Source of the DNA: Clostridia bacterium
GTDB lineage: Bacteria; Bacillota_A; Clostridia; Christensenellales; Aristaeellaceae
DNA: 10,570 nucleotides
Direction: 5' to 3'
Assembly: GCA_017432405.1 (NCBI GenBank)
Contig: JAFRJF010000064.1
Span: forward strand, 1-10,570
Positions 6,597 through 10,570 of the stretch are shown here, in pieces. The notes under the pieces were generated by a model, which saw only the letters and a program-made list of their open reading frames with translations, did not search any database and was not told the origin of the DNA. Positions within the stretch are counted from its first letter, which is position 1. The number at the start of each line of letters is the position of its first letter. A program made the position numbers and the translations under genes.

Positions 6597-7478
6597 ATGT
6601 CTGACATCGGCAATTCCAACCGCATCAGCCGGGAATACATCGATTCCCTGCGCATCGAGACCCGCTACATGGATTCGACCATCCCGGACACCGCCTTCAC
6701 CCTCTACGGCGAGCGCTTCGCCTCCCCCATCATGACCGCCGCCCTGTCCCACCTGGACCACTTCATGTTCCCCGGTGCGGCCACGGCGCTGGCCCGGGGC
6801 GCGAAGGCCGCGAACGCGGTGCTGTGGTACGGCATGGCCGAAAACAGCGAGATCGACGCCCTGGCCGCCACCGGCGCGCGGGTGATCGAGATCATCAAGC
6901 CCTACACGGACCGGAAGAAGATCTTCGCGAAGCTCCGCCACGCCGAGAAGCTGGGCCTGCTGGCCGTGGGCGTGGACATCGACCACCCCTTCGGCGAGGA
7001 CGGCAGCCTGGACGTCGTGGACGGCGAGGAGATGACCCCCATACGCACCCCCGAGCTGGCGCAGATCTGTGCGGCGACAAAGCTGCCCGTGATCGTCAAG
7101 GGCGTGCTCAGCCGCCGGGACGCCGAGCGCTGCCTGGTCGCCGGGGCGAGGGGCCTGGTGCTCTCCCACCACAACAACCGCATCGAATACGCCGTTCCCC
7201 CGCTGGCGATGCTGCCGGAGATCGCCGCCATCGCCGGGGACGTGCCCCTGTTCGTGGACTGCGAGATCAAGACCGGCATGGACGCCTTCAAGGCGCTGTG
7301 CCTGGGGGCGAAGGGCGTTTGCATCGGCCGCCCGCTGATGACCGCCATCAAGCAGGGCGAAGCCCAGGCCGTCCGGGACTACCTGAACCAGGCGCGGAAC
7401 GGCCTCGCCAAGGCCATGGCCTACACCGGCTGCGCGGACCTGGACCACATGGACCCCACCATCATCCGGCGGGTTTGA
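6597..7478 (+). CDS. FMN-dependent alpha-hydroxy-acid dehydrogenase/oxidase-like protein, short form
   Basis: A TIM-barrel flavoprotein related to lactate/glycolate oxidases and L-lactate dehydrogenase LldD, predicted to oxidise a 2-hydroxy acid to a 2-oxo acid with FMN. The C-terminal half gives the call: PVIVKGVLSRRDA with FMN-contacting K168, then the active-site loop LSHHNNR (190-195), FVDCEIKTGMDAFKALCLGAKGVCIGRPL (219 onward), and a helical tail. H192 and R195 match the catalytic His and substrate-binding Arg of the family's HGGR. The two Gly are replaced by Asn, and the GG of the usual DGGIRRG phosphate loop reads Cys-Glu (D221-C222-E223). At 293 residues it is shorter than the usual 350-380, lacking much of the N-terminal helical part. 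AAAGGAGG (6581-6588) is a strong ribosome binding site. Substrate and electron acceptor are unknown. An anaerobe would more likely use a dehydrogenase than an O2-consuming oxidase. Confidence 0.82.
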   Translation: MSDIGNSNRISREYIDSLRIETRYMDSTIPDTAFTLYGERFASPIMTAALSHLDHFMFPGAATALARGAKAANAVLWYGMAENSEIDALAATGARVIEIIKPYTDRKKIFAKLRHAEKLGLLAVGVDIDHPFGEDGSLDVVDGEEMTPIRTPELAQICAATKLPVIVKGVLSRRDAERCLVAGARGLVLSHHNNRIEYAVPPLAMLPEIAAIAGDVPLFVDCEIKTGMDAFKALCLGAKGVCIGRPLMTAIKQGEAQAVRDYLNQARNGLAKAMAYTGCADLDHMDPTIIRRV

Positions 7479-7517
7479 AGGCGCTGAAGCATTGCGACCC
7501 CGGCACGCTTCACAGGC

Positions 7518-7522
7518 GAGGA
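7518..7522 (+). promoter_or_regulatory. Ribosome binding site deciding the HD-protein start at 7528
   Basis: GAGGA ends 5 bases before the ATG at 7528. An in-frame TTG at 7492 has no Shine-Dalgarno, and the added residues (Arg/His/Gln-rich) do not resemble the family. Confidence 0.65.
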
Positions 7523-7527
7523 CAGAC

Positions 7528-8001
7528 ATGGACGACATAATTTCCCGAACGGTCGCCGAGCTGGAGCGCACGGGCCGTTTTTCAGAGATGAAGCGCTTCA
7601 GGCAGCACGGGCGCTACTCCGTCTACGACCACTGCGTGAACGTGGCCAGGGAAGCCCTGCGCATCGCCGACCGGGTCGGGGGCAAGCTGGACCGGGAGGC
7701 CCTGGTCCGCGGGGCGCTGTTGCACGATTACTTCCTGTACGACTGGCACGAGCCCGACCCGAGCCGGCCGAACCACGCCTTTTACCACGCCCGGATGGCC
7801 TGGGAAAACGCCCGCCGGGACTATGACCTGGGCCCGACGGAGGAGGACATCATCCGCCACCACATGTTCCCGGTGGTGCCCATTCCGCCAAGGACGGCGG
7901 AGGGCTGGATCGTCAGCGCCGCGGACAAGGCCTGCGCGCTGAAGGAGACGCTGTCCAGGGACACGCCGAATAATGACAACGAACAGGAGGACAACCCATG
8001 A
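7528..8001 (+). CDS. HD-domain phosphohydrolase, uncharacterised family
   Basis: The protein has 157 residues and is one compact HD domain. Metal-binding residues are visible in order: H35 (SVYDHCVNVA), the H66-D67 pair (GALLHDYFLYDW) and D133 (SAADKACALKE). Extra conserved-looking His at 27, 83, 87, 111 and 112 could hold a second or third metal. HD proteins cleave phosphate esters of nucleotides or other small molecules; the substrate here cannot be told. QHG near residue 27 and LLHDYFLYDWH are features I associate with a family of small HD proteins common in Clostridia, without a known function. It follows the flavoprotein by 49 bases, and its stop overlaps the next start in ATGA (7998-8001), so it is translationally coupled to the aldo-keto reductase. 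Confidence 0.85.
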   Translation: MDDIISRTVAELERTGRFSEMKRFRQHGRYSVYDHCVNVAREALRIADRVGGKLDREALVRGALLHDYFLYDWHEPDPSRPNHAFYHARMAWENARRDYDLGPTEEDIIRHHMFPVVPIPPRTAEGWIVSAADKACALKETLSRDTPNNDNEQEDNP

Positions 8002-9119
8002 AAAAGCTTGGATTCGGCCTGATGCGCATGCCGCTGACCGACCCGAACAACGACGCCGCCGTGGACATCGAGCAGGTCAAGCGGATGGTCGACCTGTTCA
8101 TCGAAAAGGGCTGCACCTACTTCGACACCGCCATCATGTACAACGGCTTCGCCAGCCAGAGGGTCGCCAAGGCGGCGCTGGTGGACCGCTACCCCAGGGA
8201 CCGCTTCACGCTGGCCACGAAGCTGCACAGCGGCTTTTTCAATTCCCTGGAGGACCGGGACAGGGTCTTCAACGACCAGCTGGAGCAGACCGGGGCGGGC
8301 TACTTCGACTACTACCTGCTCCACGGCATCGAGGCCGGCAGCTATCCCAAATATGAGCAATACGACTGCTTCAGCTGGCTGCTGGACAAGAAGGCCAAGG
8401 GGCTGGTGAAGCACGCCGGCTTCTCCTTCCACGACACCCCCCAGCTGCTGGACGAGATCCTCACGAAGCACCCGGAGATGGAATTCGTGCAGCTCCAGAT
8501 CAACTACCTGGACTGGGAGAGCGAGTGGATACAGTCCCGGGCCTGCTATGAGACGGCGATCAAGCACGGAAAGCCCGTGGTGGTCATGGAGCCGGTCAAG
8601 GGCGGCACCCTGGCAAAGCTCCCCCCGGAGGCCGAGGCGCTGCTGAAGGCCGCGAACCCGGAGGCATCCCTGCCGTCCTGGGCGATCCGCTTCGCCGCCA
8701 GCCTGGAGAACGTGATGGTGGTCCTCTCCGGCATGAGCAATGTGGCGCAGATGGAGGACAACCTAAGCTACATGGCGGATTTTGTGCCGCTGACCGGGGA
8801 CGAGATCGCCCTGGTGGAGAAGGCGGCCGGGATCGTCAACGGCCAAATCGCCGTCCCCTGCACGGGCTGTTCCTACTGCACCGAGGGCTGCCCGATGCAG
8901 ATTCCCATTCCAAAGTACTTCTCGCTGTACAACGAGGACATGCGCGAGGACCTGGCGCAGAAGGGCTGGACGGTCAACTTCTCCAACTACGAAAACCTGA
9001 CGACGCGGTTTGGCAAGGCGTCGGACTGCGTCGCCTGCGGCCAGTGCGAAGGCGTCTGTCCCCAGCACCTGCCGATCATCGCGCGGCTGAAGGACGTGGC
9101 GGCGCATTATGAGCGGTGA
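7998..9119 (+). CDS. Aldo-keto reductase with C-terminal two-cluster 4Fe-4S ferredoxin-like domain
   Basis: A 373-residue fusion. Residues 1 to about 270 form an aldo-keto reductase barrel with the full catalytic tetrad: D43 (YFDTA), Y48 (IMYNG), K75 (ATKLH) and H109 (LLHGIE). The C-terminal 100 residues carry two Cx2Cx2Cx3CP motifs (C288/291/294/298 and C344/347/350/354), each able to bind a 4Fe-4S cluster. Such proteins are widespread in anaerobic Firmicutes; most are uncharacterised. The clusters suggest electron exchange with ferredoxin or a flavoprotein rather than simple NADPH-dependent carbonyl reduction. The start overlaps the upstream stop (ATGA), with AGGAGG at 7985-7990. The flavin-dependent hydroxy-acid protein two genes upstream is a plausible redox partner, but this is inferred from proximity only. 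Confidence 0.92.
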   Translation: MKKLGFGLMRMPLTDPNNDAAVDIEQVKRMVDLFIEKGCTYFDTAIMYNGFASQRVAKAALVDRYPRDRFTLATKLHSGFFNSLEDRDRVFNDQLEQTGAGYFDYYLLHGIEAGSYPKYEQYDCFSWLLDKKAKGLVKHAGFSFHDTPQLLDEILTKHPEMEFVQLQINYLDWESEWIQSRACYETAIKHGKPVVVMEPVKGGTLAKLPPEAEALLKAANPEASLPSWAIRFAASLENVMVVLSGMSNVAQMEDNLSYMADFVPLTGDEIALVEKAAGIVNGQIAVPCTGCSYCTEGCPMQIPIPKYFSLYNEDMREDLAQKGWTVNFSNYENLTTRFGKASDCVACGQCEGVCPQHLPIIARLKDVAAHYER

Positions 9120-9168
9120 AGTGTGTTTCTATAGGCCAATACCACACTGAACAGGAGCCTATCGCGAC

Positions 9169-10092
9169 ATGACAAAAGTCGACTTGATCACCGGCTTCCT
9201 CGGCGCGGGGAAGACCACCTTCATCCACCTGCTGCTGCGCCACCTGCGCGGCCAGAAGGTGCTGGTCATTGAAAACGAGTTCGGCAGCATCGGCGTGGAC
9301 GCCAAATTCCTCCGGGACGACGGCTGCCCGATCGAGGACCTCTCCGGGATGTGCATGTGCTGCCGGGGCCGGGGGAAGTTCATCGCCATGCTGGCGGACG
9401 CCGCCGCCCAGGGCTACGACCGGGTCATTGTCGAGCCCTCCGGCATCTACGACGTGGACGAGTTCTTCGGCGTGATGAACGAGCCCGCCGTGAAAGCCGG
9501 CTGCGCAATCGGCAACGTGCTGGCCATCGTGGACGCCGACGCCCCCCGGGACGTCTCCATGGAAACCGGCTACCTGATGGTCACCCAGCTGCTGGCCGCC
9601 GGCGCGGTGATCCTGAGCAAGGCCCAGCTGGCGGACCCGGAGGCCCCGGGGCGGACCGTGGCGTGGCTGAACGACCTCATTCGCGCTTACGGCGGCGCCT
9701 GCGTGCTGGCGGGCGAGGTCTGCGCGAAGGACTGGTCCGACCTGACCGAAGCGGACTTCGACCGGTTCATGGCCTGCGGCCATCGTCGCGACTCCCACAG
9801 CCACCTGGCCATGGATCACGGCGAAATCTACGATTCCTGCATCCTCGCGGGCATCTGCCGGGACGAGGCGGATCTGCGGGAAAAGCTCGCCGCCCTGATG
9901 AACGACAGCCGTTTCGGCGAAATCCTGCGTGCGAAGGGCCACCTTCGCGACGGGGAAAGGCGCTGGTACCAGGTCAACTGCACCCGCCGCGAGCTGTCGG
10001 TGGAACCCGCCCCCAACGTCAGGCGGGGCGTGCTGGTCGTCATCGGCCAGCATTTGGACAGCGAAGCGCTGGAGGGACTGTTCGGAGTGTAG
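9169..10092 (+). CDS. G3E-family GTPase, CobW/YjiA-type metal chaperone-like
   Basis: A 307-residue P-loop GTPase of the G3E family (CobW, YjiA, ZNG1, UreG, HypB), whose members deliver metals such as zinc, nickel or cobalt or load cofactors. Visible are Walker A GFLGAGKTT (9-17), the metal-binding CxCC (C62-M-C64-C65), the switch-type IVEPSG (89-92) and a CobW-like C-terminal domain (about 215-307). H205, H210, H212 and H217 form a His cluster in the linker, as in other CobW-like proteins. The guanine-recognition motif NKxD is SKAQ (150-153), a change I recall from other Firmicute members, so nucleotide preference may differ. The ribosome site is CAGGAGC, 11 bases before the ATG. It starts 49 bases after the aldo-keto reductase; no clear promoter or terminator lies between, so read-through is possible. 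The metal and client protein are unknown. Confidence 0.9.
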   Translation: MTKVDLITGFLGAGKTTFIHLLLRHLRGQKVLVIENEFGSIGVDAKFLRDDGCPIEDLSGMCMCCRGRGKFIAMLADAAAQGYDRVIVEPSGIYDVDEFFGVMNEPAVKAGCAIGNVLAIVDADAPRDVSMETGYLMVTQLLAAGAVILSKAQLADPEAPGRTVAWLNDLIRAYGGACVLAGEVCAKDWSDLTEADFDRFMACGHRRDSHSHLAMDHGEIYDSCILAGICRDEADLREKLAALMNDSRFGEILRAKGHLRDGERRWYQVNCTRRELSVEPAPNVRRGVLVVIGQHLDSEALEGLFGV

Positions 10093-10123
10093 CGGGAAGG
10101 CACGGCAGGACGCGCGGAAGAGA

Positions 10124-10166
10124 TAAATTCTGATTTGTCGAGCTGTGCTCGATAAATCAGAATTTA
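10124..10166. repeat. 19-bp AT-rich palindromic repeat
   Basis: Arms 10124-10142 and 10148-10166 pair over 19 positions (outer TAAATTCTGATTT, inner CGAG) with one G-T wobble and a 5-base loop. It begins 31 bases after the stop of the G3E gene. No T-run follows on either strand, so it is not a classic terminator, although it could stabilise a 3' end. The near-perfect arms beside other palindromes mark it as a dispersed intergenic repeat. Confidence 0.8.
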
Positions 10167-10190
10167 GGGGTTAGGTTTTAGGGGTTAGGG
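10163..10190 (+). repeat. G-rich telomere-like direct repeat
   Basis: TTTAGGGGTTAGG occurs twice (10163-10175 and 10177-10189), a 14-base period, and the G-runs are 4, 2, 4 and 3 long. The top strand could fold a two-tetrad G-quadruplex. Two units are too few for a functional tandem array. It joins the preceding hairpin to the next repeat with no gap. Confidence 0.75.
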
Positions 10191-10215
10191 AAACAGCGGC
10201 GCATCCAAAAGCCTT

Positions 10216-10491
10216 CCCCTTCAGGGCAATGTCATCAACTTAAGGAAAAATACCTACTGTCGCGCCCAAAAGGCTTCCCCTTGAGGGGAAGCTGTCTGCG
10301 AAGCAGATTGAAGAGGTGTCCCCGTTACACCTCGTTCGTCTATTCCGATAGACGATCTTATCCCAGTGGGGACACCTCTTCCGACCCGCTGCGCCGCGAA
10401 GCAAGTCCTTTAGGGCGCGGCCCACCTTCCCCTCCAAGGGGAAGGCTTTTGGAGACCGCACCGCTAAATTGATGACATTGCCCTTCCGGGG
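10216..10491. repeat. Outer inverted repeat enclosing a MITE-like element
   Basis: Arms 10216-10242 and 10465-10491 are inverted copies matching at 23 of 27 positions. The best block is GGGCAATGTCATCAACTTA (10224-10242), repeated inverted at 10465-10483 with one difference. The arms flank the 187-bp element at 10266-10452, with short unique spacers on each side (AAGGAAAAATACCTACTGTC on the left). Just outside the left arm, CCAAAAGCCTTCCCCTT (10205-10221) is a near copy of the inner element's terminus, so the island holds at least three copies of that end sequence. Confidence 0.75.
10266..10452. mobile_element. MITE-like palindromic element, about 187 bp, no coding capacity
   Basis: Terminal inverted repeats 10266-10291 and 10426-10452 match at 25 of 27 aligned positions (CCAAAAG at the tips). 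Each terminus is itself a small hairpin (CTTCCCC/GGGGAAG). Inside lie a perfect 14-bp inverted repeat, GAAGAGGTGTCCCC (10310-10323) with its complement at 10368-10381, a central hairpin CGTCTAT-TCCG-ATAGACG (10337-10354), and TCTGC-GAA-GCAGA (10295-10307). The nested symmetry, size and absence of a gene fit a non-autonomous element or RNA-forming dispersed repeat. I recall similar sequences as very common between genes in gut Clostridia. No clear target-site duplication is visible. Confidence 0.72.
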
Positions 10492-10502
10492 CAGCGAGCG
10501 CC

Positions 10503-10531
10503 CGGAAAACAGTCCAGTGGACTGTTTTCCG
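10503..10531. repeat. Perfect 13-bp hairpin repeat
   Basis: Arms 10503-10515 and 10519-10531 are perfect complements (CGGAAAACAGTCC) around the loop AGT. It lies 11 bases beyond the right outer arm. The arm is A-rich on one side and T-rich on the other (TGTTTTCCG), but the T-run is inside the stem. It looks like another dispersed palindrome rather than a terminator. Confidence 0.75.
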
Positions 10532-10570
10532 CGAGATGGGGCCGGTAGGCCTGCGGTAGGTGGGCCGGCT

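Larger units (their letters stand above)
10093..10570. other. Gene-free repeat island at the right edge
   Basis: The 478 bases after the G3E gene hold no credible coding sequence. Short open frames here run through the inverted repeats and lack ribosome binding sites. From 10124 to 10531 the sequence is a near-continuous chain of palindromic repeats, listed separately. The last 39 bases (10532-10570) are G-rich with a repeated GGTAGG word and two GGGCCGG-like words, and may be the start of a further repeat cut by the window edge. Confidence 0.7.

Noticed and set aside
7485..7512. TGAAGC/GCTTCA inverted repeat between the flavoprotein and HD genes
   Set aside because: A 6-bp stem with a 16-base loop and no T-run is expected by chance in GC-rich DNA.
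9120..9148. AGTGTG/CACACT inverted repeat between the aldo-keto reductase and G3E genes
   Set aside because: There are only 6 bp with a 17-base gap and no T-run. It is too weak to call a terminator or a metal-regulator site.
9076..10053. Long minus-strand frame opposite the G3E GTPase
   Set aside because: Antisense shadow; composition and lack of motifs match the other shadows.
10124..10166. Hairpin as the terminator of the G3E gene
   Set aside because: The stem is AT-rich and followed by TTAGGGG-type sequence rather than a T-run, so repeat status is better supported.
10163..10190. Possible CRISPR repeat or true telomere
   Set aside because: There are only two short units with a 1-base gap and no spacers, which is neither a CRISPR array nor a telomeric tract.
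10240..10472. Two short open frames on opposite strands within the repeat island
   Set aside because: They read through the inverted repeats, have no ribosome binding site and no protein-like composition.

Overview
The window is a GC-rich, fully plus-strand stretch of a bacterial chromosome. It most likely comes from a high-GC member of the Clostridia, probably gut- or host-associated. The evidence is an HPr kinase/phosphorylase beside a ROK sugar kinase, strong GGAGG-type ribosome binding sites, and a set of enzymes typical of anaerobic Firmicutes: peptidase T, an M32 carboxypeptidase, a ferredoxin-tailed aldo-keto reductase and a G3E GTPase with a CxCC motif. The palindromic intergenic repeats at the right end are of a kind I recall from gut Clostridia. 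The family cannot be fixed from the sequence alone.

Positions 1-4176 read as one tightly packed run: hprK (5' end outside the window), a ROK-family sugar kinase, pepT and a membrane-anchored AlgX/DHHW-type SGNH protein, with gaps of 22, 6 and 12 bases. The first two suggest sugar-responsive carbon control, the third is tripeptide salvage, and the fourth looks like an extracytoplasmic O-acetyl-handling protein. Next comes a single-gene unit (about 4223-4986): an extended -10 promoter with overlapping inverted repeats, a small secreted protein with an Ig-like region, and a rho-independent terminator.

A second run starts at a promoter that overlaps that terminator (-35 near 4979, -10 at 5002-5007) and carries an 18-base perfect palindrome in the 5' leader. 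It encodes an M32 metallocarboxypeptidase, a short FMN-dependent alpha-hydroxy-acid dehydrogenase-like protein with an altered active-site loop, an HD-domain phosphohydrolase whose stop overlaps the next start, and an aldo-keto reductase carrying two 4Fe-4S motifs. A G3E (CobW/YjiA-type) GTPase follows after 49 bases and may or may not be co-transcribed. I see no single pathway joining these genes. They look like a peptide/2-hydroxy-acid/redox housekeeping run.

From 10093 to the right edge there is no credible gene. The 478 bases hold a patchwork of palindromic repeats: a 19-bp hairpin, a G-rich telomere-like direct repeat, an outer inverted repeat with 27-nt arms enclosing a MITE-like element of about 187 bp, and a 13-bp perfect hairpin. 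This repeat island is the most unusual structure in the window. I found no RNA gene, CRISPR array, insertion-sequence transposase or recognisable defence system.
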